Below the pieces are notes generated by a model that had not been told where the DNA came from, did no database searches, and was given only the letters and a program-made list of their open reading frames with translations. From NCBI RefSeq assembly GCF_007896845.1, contig NZ_VOHS01000010.1:1-64000 (forward strand): a stretch of 64,000 nt of DNA. Direction: 5' to 3'. A program made the position numbers and the translations under genes. Source of the stretch: Chitinophaga pinensis. GTDB lineage: Bacteria > Bacteroidota > Bacteroidia > Chitinophagales > Chitinophagaceae. Position 1 is the stretch's first letter. The number at the start of each line of letters is the position of its first letter. Positions 10,078 to 20,760 of the stretch are shown here, one piece after another.

Positions 10078-11669
10078 ATGAAAAAGACACTCGCGTTTGT
10101 TTACTTACTATGCTGCACGCTGACGCTATCTGCCCAATCTAAAATGGCACGTTATTCAGGCTCCATCAAAGGATACAATCCGGACATGGGATTTAAAAGT
10201 GTGCAGTTAGCTGTTAATAATGCTGTTACCGGACTGTATAACAGCTATTTTATCAATATAGCCCCCGATGGAAAGTTCACCATCGACATCCCTTTAGCAA
10301 GAGAACAGGAAGTATGGGTCAGCTTTCCATTCTTTCACAGTCCTATCTATATTGAACCGGGCAAAGAACTGATACAGGATTTTGATATCACCAGTATGCC
10401 TGATGTAAAGTCTGTTTTTAAGGGCACCCGGCCACGGTCAATAATGACATCAACAAAGTCAGGGATATACTGATGGAGTTTGATTGGGACGCGATTGATC
10501 AGGCGATATATGGCATGACGCCGGAACAGTACAAAGCATATTTTCAGCAGATGCAATCCCGTAAATTGTCCCGGATTGATAGCATAGCGAAGAAAGGCAC
10601 ATTCGATAAAACAGCATATGACCTCGCTCAACGGAATATAAATATAGTACAACAGATCTGTTGATATTCTATAAATATATGATGGAGTCTGCTTACCGCC
10701 ATGTCAATAACTTATCCTTCGAAAACAAGAAACCTTTATCAAAACCTGTTAAACCCGACAGCAGTTATTATACTTTTCTCAAGGACTTAAAATATAGTGA
10801 TCCGCTGGCATTGAGGTCTTATAATTACGCGATACTCATCAACCGGTTGATGTATATGGACCTGTATATGATCAGGCGCGCAAAGAAGGTGTAGACTATG
10901 AAAAAGAACTCGCACTGCTCAAAACAAAGGATACTTCCGATCCGGCCATTAAAAATACCATCAACCATTATCAGGATATGCTTGACCATAATGCAACGGT
11001 GCCCGGTGCACTGGAAAAAGCAAGGCCACTGGTATTACAACGTTTATTATCCGGTGCTTCCATGGAAGCTGATATCATGTACCTGCAATCAATAGCGCAT
11101 GAGCTGGATGTCAATAAAGATACTTTGTCAGCAGAAAAACTGGCGACCATCAAATCAAACATCAAAAATCCTTTTCTCTTATCAGATATATATGCATTGG
11201 AGAACAGTATTAAAGAAAACATCCGGACTGCCAAAACACAAAAAGGTTATACCTACATCAGTTAGCTGCAACAACAACAACTGACAGTACACTTGTATCG
11301 ATATTGGAGAAATATAAGGGCAAAGTTGTTTTATAGACTTCTGGGCAACATGGTGTGCACCTTGTATGGATGCCATTAAAAAAATTGCACCATTAAAGAA
11401 GAACTGGCTAATGACAAAAACATCGTTTTCTATACATCACAAATACCTCTTCTCCGGAGAAAACTTATGAAGTCGTTATGCCCGGTATCAAAGGAGAACA
11501 TTATCGCTTAAGCACGGATCAGTTTAATCAGTTGTCCGCCATGTTTAAGATAGTAGGTATTCCCCACTATGCCATCGTAGATAAACACGGAGTAATCGTC
11601 AACAGCAACTTTGGCTGGACGCAAAATGATCAGGTGAAAGAACAACTGCTCCGTCTGGAAAATGAATAA
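10078..11669 (+). pseudogene. TlpA-family thiol-disulfide oxidoreductase, frameshifted
   Basis: A signal peptide (MKKTLAFVYLLCCTLTLSAQ) is followed by an N-terminal beta domain and a long helical middle (KIKNP, QYKAYFQQMQSRKL, ALEKARPLVLQRLL). The C-terminal thioredoxin domain carries the active site FWATWCAPC (WCAPC codons 11351-11365) and the cis-proline segment IVGIPHYAIVD. This architecture is standard for roughly 500-residue Bacteroidota TlpA-like proteins of the periplasm. At least five frame changes (near 10440, 10660, 10870, 11265, 11330 and 11440) split it. It is divergent from the Cys-rich peptide train, and is convergent with the next gene (9-base gap). Inferred role: envelope thiol redox, possibly linked to the peptide. 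Confidence 0.8.
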
Positions 11670-11677
11670 AACAGTGT

Positions 11678-12358
11678 TCAGTTGTTATTGAGCGACATAC
11701 CGGGTAAGTCTGCCAGTAAGGAGTTTTTCTTAAAGAAACGCTGAAATGCGGATGATTGCCGCAGCAATACCATCATACTTATTTCTGTCTTGCTCATATC
11801 CTGATTGCACAGTTTAAGGCTCTGATCTGTGCCCGGTAGTAAGATGCCTGTTTATTGAGTACCTGCAGGTTCTTCGTAAATGAAGGATACCCTGATAACT
11901 GCTCCTTTAGTATATTGACGTTTATAAAGTAATCGCTATCTGTCCGGATTTTCCGACAGATAGGCGTAACTGATTTACAGACTGCCGCAATTCCTGTGAG
12001 AAGAAAGGAAGTGTGCAGCTGCCTGCAAGGTATCAAGATAACTATCATAACTATGCGTTATCTCTCCGGTGACAGTAATTGGTTTTTCGGAGAACGTTCT
12101 GAACACATCATCTTTCAATACCAGCATCAAAGATGCGATGTGCAGCTGCGGCATCCACTTTCATCAGCTCTTTCGCATACGCTGTTCATCAACGATCAGC
12201 CTGTTCAGCGAACGCAGGATCCTTTTCTGAAGCAGATCATCCACCCTGCGGATCTTTTGCTGTATATGCGTATCATATTTATAAAGCAGGTGATTGTCCT
12301 GTGCAAACGAAGGGCTTGCCAGCATAGACAGTATCAGGAATAAAAGCTTTTCAAACAT
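11678..12358 (-). pseudogene. Exported coiled-coil-type hypothetical protein, frameshifted
   Basis: ATG 12358 begins a clear signal peptide (MFEKLLFLILSMLASPSFAQ). Then come charged, helix-rich pieces in shifting frames: HIQQKIRRVDDLLQKRILRS, KPITVTGEITHSYDSYLDTL, LSSQELRQSVNQLRL, GYPSFTKNLQVLNKQASYYR and finally FQRFFKKNSLL with the stop at 11678-11680. About 225 residues if joined, with three or four frame changes. The amphipathic spacing suggests coiled coil. I recognise it as a conserved Bacteroidota hypothetical but cannot name a function. It converges on the TlpA gene and has no obvious operon partner. Confidence 0.55.
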
Positions 12359-12529
12359 ATGCGGTTATCGGGATACCTGTTTCGGTATACTGTAGGTGTA
12401 AACTGTAGATTGGTCTGTTTCCGGGATGGTTGCTGGGTTAATTGGGTTAGATATCTAACAGCTGATCGTCCGATAATGTTTTAGACAGGCGGTTTATATG
12501 AAAAAGGATTAACAGCAGGTAATAAGAGC

Positions 12530-12598
12530 GAAGGGAGCAGGCCTCGAACCTGCATGCCCGACGAATCGGGTCGGTACTTCCAATTGAGCTATCCCTTC
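12530..12598 (-). tRNA. tRNA-like sequence, shortened or degenerate
   Basis: On the minus strand the ends pair as an acceptor stem (GAAGGGA with TCCCTTC). A perfect T arm (GCAGG-TTCGAGG-CCTGC) and a D-arm start (TAGCTCAATTGG) are visible. The middle can fold as CCGAC-CCGATTC-GTCGG, which would put GAT (Ile) at the anticodon, but position 33 would be C rather than U. Alternatively it folds as a CCCGA-TTCG-TCGGG hairpin. The D stem lacks its 3' strand, and the total is about 69 nt. It is either a real tRNA with local base losses or a pseudo-tRNA; the amino acid is uncertain. Confidence 0.5.
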
Positions 12599-12929
12599 GA
12601 TGTGATAAATAAAGATGATACTATTATAAAGTTGGACCGAGGTCAATCTGTGGAGGAGCACATGTGATGCACAGGGAGATGATAAGACCCGAAATTATTT
12701 TCCCTCGTTGCAGGAGGGCGTCGTTCCAGATTCGACCACATCTCAACCTGAGCAGGGCAAAATAGATTAATAAAATTATATATCAATCCTTATATCTTAC
12801 CTGAGAGGGATATCCATAGTCTTCAGTTATCAGGAAACAAAATCCATAGATTCATCTATAGCCTATGATATTATTATTCCTCTCCATAATCAGCCGACAT
12901 GCGCTAATATTGCCTTAAATCATCAGACC
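12599..12929. other. Intergenic region, nothing recognised
   Basis: About 330 bases between the tRNA-like sequence and the first ankyrin gene. No conserved frame or terminator was found. It presumably holds the promoter of the ankyrin gene and possibly an OxyR site, which I could not define. Confidence 0.5.
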
Positions 12930-13388
12930 ATGGACAATTCGAAGCAGCAAGAACCAACAATATAGCAGCCCTCGAAGGCTTTCTACTCCTGAACAGATCA
13001 ATGCCAAAGACTCCCGTGGCTCTACAGCCCTGACATTGCCAATATACAACACGCAGCGGCGTAGCGCCTGTTGGCTGCAGGCGCCAATACAGAGATACAG
13101 GATACAATGGGAAATACAGCGCTGATGGGTGTCTGTTTCAAAGGCTATACTGAAATCGCTAAAATACTGTTGGAGCACGGTGCCGCAGTGGATGCTGAAA
13201 ATGGTAACGGAGCTACGGCACTGACATTCGCGGCCACTTTCGGCAGAAACGAATTGATACCGCTACTACTGAGCCATGGTGCATCGCCGCTCAAGAAAGA
13301 CAAATTTGGTAGAAATCCGATTGACTATGCCCTGCTGCAGGAAAATCCTGCAGGGTATGAAACATTGGTTGCCGCCACCAGACAATAA
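12930..13388 (+). pseudogene. Ankyrin repeat protein, frameshifted copy 1
   Basis: Read across frames from ATG 12930 the product starts FEAARTNNIAALEGFLLLN, continues INAKDSRGSTALTLPIYN, and then gives clean ankyrin repeats. Examples are GANTEIQDTMGNTALMGVCF and GAAVDAENGNGATALTFAAT, with a C-terminal cap GASPLKKDKFGRNPIDYALL. About 150 residues. Three frameshifts fall in the first 150 bases. It closely resembles the second ankyrin gene at 16472, so the two are paralogues flanking OxyR and catalase. Known: in Pseudomonas aeruginosa, ankB accompanies katB and is needed for full catalase activity. A similar helper role here is inference. No export signal was seen. Confidence 0.75.
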
Positions 13389-13505
13389 ACAAAGCTGCAT
13401 TTATTGGCAACCATTTTACACTTTTTGATATTCCCTTTTTGGGGACTATCAGGAACTTTGCAGCCACGGGGATCGTATTATTTCCCGGTAAATGACAGAT
13501 CATAT

Positions 13506-14403
13506 ATGACCATCGTTCAATTTGAATATATCGTTGCCGTAGATACCTACCGCAGCTTTAACCTTGCAGCAAAGAACTGCTATGTTACACAACCTACGCT
13601 GAGTATGCAGATCCAGAAACTGGAAGACTCACTCGGCGTAAAAATATTCAACCGTAGTAAATCGCCGGTTACACCGACGGAAGTAGGGATAGAAGTCATC
13701 GCGCAGGCGCGTGTATTGCTGGCAGAATATCAAAAGATACAGGATCTTGTTTCCGACAGGAATAAAGAACTTTCCGGCGAACTGAAGATAGTATCATTCC
13801 TACTGTTGCTCCCTACATCGTTCCGAAGATCATAACCCGCTTCATAGAAAAATATCCGGCTGTCAAACTGCTGGTATGGGAACAGAATACAGAACAGATT
13901 ACACAGCAGTTAAAATTGGGTTTAATCGACTGTGGTATCGTATCGACACCGCTGCATGACCCGCAATTGAAAGAGACTACCCTGTTCTACGAGAATTTTG
14001 TCGCGTACGTATCTGAAGAGAGTCAGCTGGCCAAAAAGAAGAAACTCAAACCGGAAGATATCAATGTGGAAGAACTGTGGATACTCAATGACGGTCACTG
14101 TATGCGCGATCAGGTATTGAATATCTGTCAGCACAGAAAGACCACCCGTGGTTCTCAACACTATGAATACAACACCGGTAGTATAGAGACGCTTAAACGT
14201 ATGGTAGACGAAACAATGGCGCTACGATTCTTCCGGAACTCGCGCTGGATGATCTGAGTGAGGAACAACAACAAAAGTTAAGGTACTTTCAGTCACCCGA
14301 ACCTGCAAGGGAAATTGGTCTGATTACCATGAAGAACTTTGCGAAGAGAAGAATGATCGAGGCCTTAAAAACAGAAGTCACTTCATTGGTACCTCCAGAT
14401 TAA
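13506..14403 (+). pseudogene. oxyR: OxyR, LysR-family peroxide sensor, frameshifted
   Basis: The N-terminal winged helix (MTIVQFEYIVAVDTYRSFNL, then CYVTQPTLSMQIQKLEDSLG) is LysR-type. The effector domain contains DGHCMRDQVLNIC, whose cysteines (codons 14099-14101 and 14126-14128) match the redox pair Cys199/Cys208 of OxyR in both spacing and context. Frame changes near 13790 and 14215 split it. Joined length is about 298 residues, normal for OxyR. I start at ATG 13506; an upstream in-frame extension lacks similarity. It converges on the catalase gene and sits after an ankyrin gene. Known: oxidised OxyR activates catalase genes. Here it is the obvious regulator of the island if functional. 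Confidence 0.85.
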
Positions 14404-14464
14404 GAGCAAGACGAAGAAGGAACTCATAGAGGCTTAATAAAGTATTTTAAACATATTAAGTATA

Positions 14465-14492
14465 TTAAAGCCCGCATTATCAATGCCGGGCT
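14465..14492. terminator. Bidirectional terminator between oxyR and catalase
   Basis: A stem AAAGCCCGCATT / AATGCCGGGCTTT with one bulged G and T/A runs on both sides. It sits between the two convergent genes and can serve either. Confidence 0.8.
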
Positions 14493-14495
14493 TTT

Positions 14496-16000
14496 TACTA
14501 TCCTGCGACCATAGTCTTCATCACATTTATAAAAATGTTCAGCATCGTTGTTGAATAGCCGGGGTTGCATCTTTTAGTGTATCTGCCAGATTACTGATCA
14601 GGTCTGCTCTCTCCCATTCTTCAATGAACGGTAACGCTCTCCGGCCTGCTGATAGTTGTTCGTGCGGTCAATACTCTGCCGTACGATCCTTGCTGCCGCA
14701 TAACTCGGCTCATATACTACTTCCGTCTGTGGCGCTTCCTGTAAACCATTCAGACTGGAAGGCTCATAGTTCACATGCGATTCACACCAACCGGAGATCT
14801 ACCTGATATGTCATATTACCATCCCGTTGATTCGTACCATGTGTTTTTGCAGCATTGATCGGTAACTGCAGATAGTTCGTACCTACACGGTAACGTTGTG
14901 TATCAGAATAAGAGAATGTACGTCCGATCAACATCTTGTCATCAGAAAAATCAAGTCCGTCCACCAGTACACCCGGTCCGAATGCAGACTGTTCTACTTC
15001 TGCGAATAATTATCCGGATTTTTATTTAACGTCATTTTACCTACCGGTAGCCACGGGAATTGTTCCGCCGGCCAGATCTTCGTATCATCCAAAGGATCAA
15101 AGTTCAGTTCAGGATGCGCATCATCACTCATGATCTGTACAAGCATCATCACTCATGTTCAGGATGCGCATCATCACTCATGATCTGTACAAAAATTCCC
15201 ACTGTGGATAGTTACCTGCTTCAATCGCTTCATATAGGTCCTGTGTAGCATGATTAAAGTTTCTGCTTCCTGCCGGTCAGATTTCTGACACCTGCCACAG
15301 GCTCCCAGTGATATTTTACCAACACGGCCTCTCCTGCCTTATTCACCCATTTATAAGTGTTCACACCTGAGCCTTGCATCTGACGGTAGTTAGCCGGAAT
15401 CCCCCATGGAGAGAACAACCACGTGATCATGTGCATTACTTCGGTGAATTGCTGAAGAAGTCCATTACACGACCTCCGTCCTGACGGTGATGTACAGGAT
15501 CTGGTTTCAGTGCATGAATAAAATCGGGGAACTTTATAGCATCACGGATAAAAAAGATCTTCAGATTGTTACCTACGAGATCCCAGTTACCGTCTTCCGT
15601 ATAAAACTTCACGGCAAAACCTCTTGGGTCTCTAAGGGTTTCTGGTGAATGTCCGCCGTGAATCACGGTAGAGAATCTTACAAACCGGTGTCTGTTTTCC
15701 TTTCTCCTGAAATAACTTTGCACGGGTGTACTTTGAGGCAGGGTCATTACCTACGGTGCCATACGCTTCAAATACACCATGCGCACCGGCTCCACGTGCA
15801 TGCACCACTCTTTCAGGTACCCGTTCACGATCAAAGTGAGCGATCTTTTCGAGGAACTGATAGTTTTCCATTACTGCAGGGCCACGATTGCCCAGTGTCC
15901 GCATACTTTGGTTGTTGTGTACCGGTTGGCCCTGACGCGTGGTAAGGTTGTGGTTTGCACCTGCCTGTCCATTGTTCTTTGCTTGCTGATCCTGATTCAT
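14496..16000 (-). pseudogene. katA: Heme catalase (small-subunit type), frameshifted with internal duplication
   Basis: Pieces in order: [40 protein letters not shown] with catalytic His67, [40 protein letters not shown], and near the C-terminus [20 protein letters not shown], which holds the proximal heme-ligand tyrosine. Joined length is about 500 residues, typical of small-subunit catalases that split hydrogen peroxide. I chose ATG 16000; 16033 is also in frame. Several frame changes occur (near 15680, 15440 and 15260), plus a 50-bp tandem duplication at 15108-15192 that places a TGA in frame. It is next to oxyR and flanked by two ankyrin genes. As written it cannot give a full enzyme. Confidence 0.85.
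15108..15192. repeat. 50-bp tandem duplication inside the catalase gene
   Basis: 15108-15142 is repeated exactly at 15158-15192 (35 bases, offset 50), and 15143-15157 repeats 15118-15132. Removing one 50-base unit restores [16 protein letters not shown] on the minus strand. With it, the frame reads [13 protein letters not shown] then TGA. Confidence 0.9.
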
Positions 16001-16471
16001 AAAGCGCTTTTTTGTGTGATTATTTTTAGACAAAAGTATCCCGGCCCATACATGTGGGAAGGGAATAAAGAAATAAGATCACCAATAGATTGTCTCTATC
16101 AAGACGGCATTTGTGCGGTTACCAGAGCGGGAATGAGATTGTAACACATCTCTTTGGATAAAGATAGTTGTTTCAATGTAAAACTGATTCAACATCATAC
16201 ACCTTTATAGAAATAAATCCCAATAGACAAAATCTATCGGCTATGATATTAATTTATAAGATGTAAATACATCCATATAATGAATAATATTGCAATCCGA
16301 TAGCATTACCAAAGGGTTCAAATGTCGCTTTAGCCTTGCTTATTAATGGTTATGCTATAGTCTGACTATAGTCAACCTACGTTAATCTTACGCTCAAAAG
16401 GTAGCATTAACGTATGATCACTATAGTCAGACTATACCCGGACTGATTATAATCAACTGAAAAGATTTGTT
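16001..16471. promoter_or_regulatory. Catalase/ankyrin divergent intergenic region
   Basis: About 470 bases between the divergent catalase and second ankyrin genes, A/T-rich with no coding frame. It should hold both promoters and any OxyR site. I could not identify the OxyR box. The palindromic repeat at 16356-16436 lies at the ankyrin end. Confidence 0.5.
16356..16436. repeat. Nested palindromic repeat element
   Basis: The outer arms 16356-16372 (TATAGTCTGACTATAGT) and 16420-16436 are exact reverse complements. Each arm itself contains the palindrome TATAGTC-N-GACTATA. Inside are ACGTTAATCTTAC and GTAGCATTAACGT, which pair imperfectly (11 of 13). Related sequence recurs at 52629-52692, so this is a dispersed repeat rather than a gene-specific operator. 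Confidence 0.8.
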
Positions 16472-16941
16472 ATGATGATAGACGTATTCGAAGCAGCCAG
16501 AACTAATAACGTATCTCTCCTGAAGGAGTTTGTAGCAGACGGATTGCTGAATGCAAGAGATGACAGGGCATCGACCCCACTCATCATTGCCGCCTATTAC
16601 ATCACAGCGAAGCAGTCGCTTATTTGTTGAAAGCAGGGGCTAAAATTGAATCAACAGACAATCTCGGACATACTGCATTGATGGGCGCCTGCTTCAAAGG
16701 ACATGCTGACATTGTAAAGCTATTGTTGAAAAAAGGCGCATCTGTAGCGACGGAAACAGACCACGGAGCAACGGCATTAACATATGCTGCCACTTTCGGA
16801 CATCAGCACATTGTAGATCTTTTACTCGACAATGGCGCTAATCCGCTTAAGAAGAAATTTAGTATGAAAATAAAAATGGTCATGGGATTGTTCTCCCGTA
16901 TGTTATCTCCGAAAAAGACGGCCATCCCCAAACCTTATTAA
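16472..16941 (+). pseudogene. Ankyrin repeat protein, frameshifted copy 2
   Basis: ATG 16472 gives MMIDVFEAARTNNVSLLKEF and ARDDRASTPLIIAAYY, then one frame change near 16600, then intact repeats (GAKIESTDNLGHTALMGACF, GASVATETDHGATALTYAAT, GANPLKKKF). About 155 residues. The domain order and wording match copy 1 at 12930, marking a duplication around the oxyR-catalase pair. The C-terminal tail (KIKMVMGLFSRMLSPKK) differs from copy 1. No signal peptide, so cytoplasmic, where catalase would be. A catalase-supporting role is inferred by analogy with Pseudomonas ankB. Confidence 0.75.
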
Positions 16942-16996
16942 TGCTCACAAGGACACAGGACACAGAAACATAGGACAAAAAAACCAGGACACAACT

Positions 16997-17028
16997 AAAA
17001 AGGCGTTGCTACTCAGGCAGCGCCTTTT
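16997..17028 (+). terminator. Terminator after ankyrin copy 2
   Basis: A stem AAAGGCGTTGC / GCAGCGCCTTTT with a seven-base loop, 55 bases after the ankyrin stop, followed by TTTT. Confidence 0.75.
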
Positions 17029-17231
17029 ACCTGTTCCCCCATCTTATTAGTTGTATAAAAACTTTTATACCCTGCTATGAAATGCACAGACTCCTTATTA
17101 TATTAGTGTGTGCAAACCCGCCCCGTAGCTCGCAATAGCTGAAAACTATCTCTACCCATTCCACTACAAGTTCAGGTTATTTCACGTTCAGTACTCATGT
17201 AAGCAAAAGCAAAACCCAAATTAATTCCATC

Positions 17232-20200
17232 ATGAAAAAGAAAATCCTTTACACGCTACTTGTCGTATGCCTGCCCGTGTTATTTTCACAGGCACAGACA
17301 CTACGTGTACCCGGCAGCCCCTATCCGTTATCTGCTGTACCCGACAGTGTATTTCTCACTTCTGAGAACTATTCCGTATCCGAACGGGTCGCACTGCAAA
17401 CCCTTCAGGGTGTGACTGCACAAACGAAGCCCGCTATCCTGCGCGATCTTTCAGGCCATCGTGCTCTGATAGAGAAAGCAGGTGTTAAAGTCAATGATTC
17501 TTATTACAACAACTTCCCCGGATTACTTGGTTTCTTCGCCAACAGACTTTCCGGCTACATTCTCTGTAATCAGAAAGACCGCTCCACCAATGTGGCCATT
17601 TCTCTCGCAGGTGTGATGAATGCGGTAGCTATTCCTGCGGATATTGAGCAGACAGCTATTAACGCCGGACTCACAAGGTTACTGGATGCCAGAGCCAGAG
17701 ATGAGGCATGGGCACTCGCTAACTATGGCACCCTGTTTAGTAAACAGATAGCCACCTATCAGCAAAGCTCAGATGACCGCGTATCATTTATGGGTGATTA
17801 CAGCGCCTTTACAAAAGCTTTCCAGTTCTGGGACAGCTCTCCTTCCGGTACTATCGCTACCAGCGCGTATAATCGCATGAACAAGGGAGCTACCTTCTTC
17901 GGCTGGGGACCGGAAGAATATGGCACCGTAGAACAGCTTTCCCTGAAATCTATGTCCATCATTCCTTCTGACTGGGCAGCCAACCTGTCTACGCTCAGTA
18001 ACATCCCGGCAAAGACGAAAGTCTTCAAACAGAAAGAACCTGTCAAACCATTCGAAGTAAAAACAGGTGTACACACCGTCTGCTTCGTAATCACTGATGG
18101 TGACAACGTACAATGGTTGCTGGGCTCCCACGACAATATCAACAACTGGAATAACCCCGCCCGTGCACATGTCAATCTGGGATGGACGATCTCCCCTTCC
18201 CTTGCAGAACTGGCGCCAACGGTTTATGAAAAGTATGTAGATAACTGTCTCACTACACCAGATGGCAGAAACGTACTCATTGCCGGCCCCTCCGGAAAGA
18301 GTTATTTCTTTCCCGGTCGTATGCCGGATGCTGACCTTGAAACGGAATCTAAACTGCTGAACAGCTATATGAAAAAAGCAGACCTCCGTATTGTCAATAT
18401 CATCGATGCTGACGACAGCGACAATGATCCTTCTTCTTATCTTAAACAGGATAATATCGACGCATTATTTACTACAGTTATGGTGCAAACTATACCGGTC
18501 GTCACGGACAGATAGACTGGTACAATGACAAACCTTCTATTGGTGGCAGATATACTCTCTGGGGCACTTTATCTTCTCCTCAGTCACTTGCCAATCAGCT
18601 GAATCAGGCTTCTACCAACATTAACTCCGCTGATGGTTATAGTCTGGTATCAGTACATATCTGGTCAAGAGATGTGGATGATGTACAGGACTGTATCAAT
18701 CGCCTTGGTCCTAATGTGCGCGTGGTAGCACCCGATGAATTTGTATGGCTTATCCGTAAAAACCTCAGAAACCTGCCTGTGGGTACAGGTAACGGATTGA
18801 AAGCGGAATACTATGCAGGCTATCATAAAGATGTGCTCAAGTATACACAGACAGATGGAAATGTGGATTTCGACTGGGGTACCGGTTCTCCTGATCAGGC
18901 ACAGCTGGGCGTTAATCAGTTCTCTGTAAAATGGTCCGGACAGGTACAAGCATTGTATTCTGAACCTTATACCTTCCATGTTTATTCAGATGATGGTGTA
19001 AAACTGACGGTCAACGGACAAACCCTGATCAACGATTACGAGACACAAGGTGCTTACACCCGTACAGGAACGATCAACCTGACAGCAGGACAAAAATACA
19101 ATATTGAATTAGAGTATGGCGAAGGTAATGGTGATGCATTCTGCCACCTGCAATGGTCCAGTACGTCGCAGATGCGGCAGGCGATTCCCAAAGCACAGCT
19201 ATACAGCAGACCAGATACCAGCAACGGTCCGGTAACCGTATATGAACATGCTCAATACGGCGGCTTTCACACCGGCTTACCTATCGGCGCCTACAAACTG
19301 GCCGGACTGCAATTGAAAGGTGTACAGAATGATGAGATATCGTCCATCAAAGTAGCAGAAGGTTACAAAGTAGTGCTCTTCGAACACGAGAACTTTGCAG
19401 GTGATTCCATTGTACTGACGGCCAGCAGTCCTGCGCTGGGCAGTAACTGGGATGAGAAAGCCAGCTCTGTCAAAGTACTGGCTAATGGTAACACTGGTCT
19501 TGCCGGTTCTTATACCATCAGAAACGCAGCCAGTAATTTATTCCTTGATGTACGTGGCGGCTTAGGAGGTACAGGCGATGGAGTCGCTATACAATTGTGG
19601 CATGGCACCAATGCCGCTAACCAGACCTTTACACTGAAACACCTCGGAGACGGACGTTATACTATCACAGCTTATCATAGCGCGAAATGTCTTGATATTC
19701 CACAATCCAGCACGGACGACGATGTAAGTCTCTGGCAATGGACGGCACAGGAAGCCAGCAATCAGCAGTTTATTGCAGTAGCAGCTGATAGCGGCTATTA
19801 TAAATTCATCTCTGTACGCAGTGGTCAAGTACTGACTACTTTAAATAACAGCACCGCACCGGAAGCGAAAGTGGTACAGCATACCGGTAATGGTCAGACG
19901 GGTGCCAGATGGCAGCTATTGTCAGTACCGACTGTCGGTAATGGAAATGGTCTCAGCGGTAACTATTACAATGGCAAAAACTTCGAGACCTTCGTCTTCA
20001 ACCGTATTGATAAAACCATCGATTTTGACTGGGGAGAAGGTGCGCCGAGTACGGGCATTACCAATGACAGTTACAGCATCAGATGGACAGGTAAAGTAGA
20101 GCCGAGATATACGGGCACTTACACCTTTTATATGACCAGTGATAATGGTCGTCGCCTCTGGGTCAATAATCAGCTGATCATCGACAAATGGCTCAATGAC

Positions 20201-20655
20201 TGGGATATTGAATACTCTGGTACGATCAACCTTGTAGCAGGGCAACAATACGATATTAAGTAGAATACTTTGAGGACTTTGGCGGCGCCAATTGCAGACT
20301 GTCATGGTCAGGTCCGAATCAGGCTAAAGAGATCATCCCAAAGAATCAGCTCTATGCCACTGCTGCTACACTTGCTGCTGCGAATCTGGCCCTTATGGGA
20401 AAAGATGCCCATACTATGGGAAAAAATATCCTTCTTTATCCTAACCCGGCACAAAGCAGCATCCGGTTCCAATTCAGTGCACAACAGGCAAGGATGAGCA
20501 TCTTTGATGCAGTCGGTCGTCAGGTAGTACCAGCAAGCGTTATATATGCCGGACAGGCAATTGATATCAGTCAGCTGCCTACAGGCGTCTACCTGATACA
20601 ACTTGATATCAACGGTAAGAAAACGGTCAAACACCTGCTTAAAACCGCTGAGTAA
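17232..20655 (+). pseudogene. GxGYxYP-type putative glycoside hydrolase with PA14, crystallin and ricin-lectin domains and a T9SS sorting tail, frameshifted
   Basis: The signal peptide (MKKKILYTLLVVCLPVLFSQ) leads an approximately 500-residue GxGYxYP-family domain (VHTVCFVITDGDNVQWLLG; then YYSYGANYTGRHGQ after the first frame change near 18483). A PA14 domain (GLKAEYYAGYHKDVL, FHVYSDDGVKLTVNG) follows. Next are a beta/gamma-crystallin-like segment (VTVYEHAQYGGFHTGLPIGAY, VVLFEHENFAGDS), a ricin-B-type lectin (YTIRNAASNLFLDV), and a second PA14 (LSGNYYNGKNFETFVF). The C-terminal T9SS domain reads ILLYPNPAQSSIRFQF to GVYLIQLDINGKKTVKHLL. A second one-base shift lies near 20262. Joined length is about 1140 residues. 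The product is exported by T9SS and probably binds and cleaves a glycan. The catalytic specificity of GxGYxYP proteins is not established. Confidence 0.85.
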
Positions 20656-20760
20656 GCTGCAGCTATCTGATTTTATAGTTGACTGCTTTGTATTTATCAG
20701 TGCCTGCCCCTAATTTGCATCATCTTTGTAGAAACTGATTGATCAACAATACTGAAGAAT

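Noticed and set aside
16944..16995. GGACACA-like direct repeats as a CRISPR or regulatory array
   Set aside because: Only four irregular short copies with no constant spacers; looks like local simple sequence.
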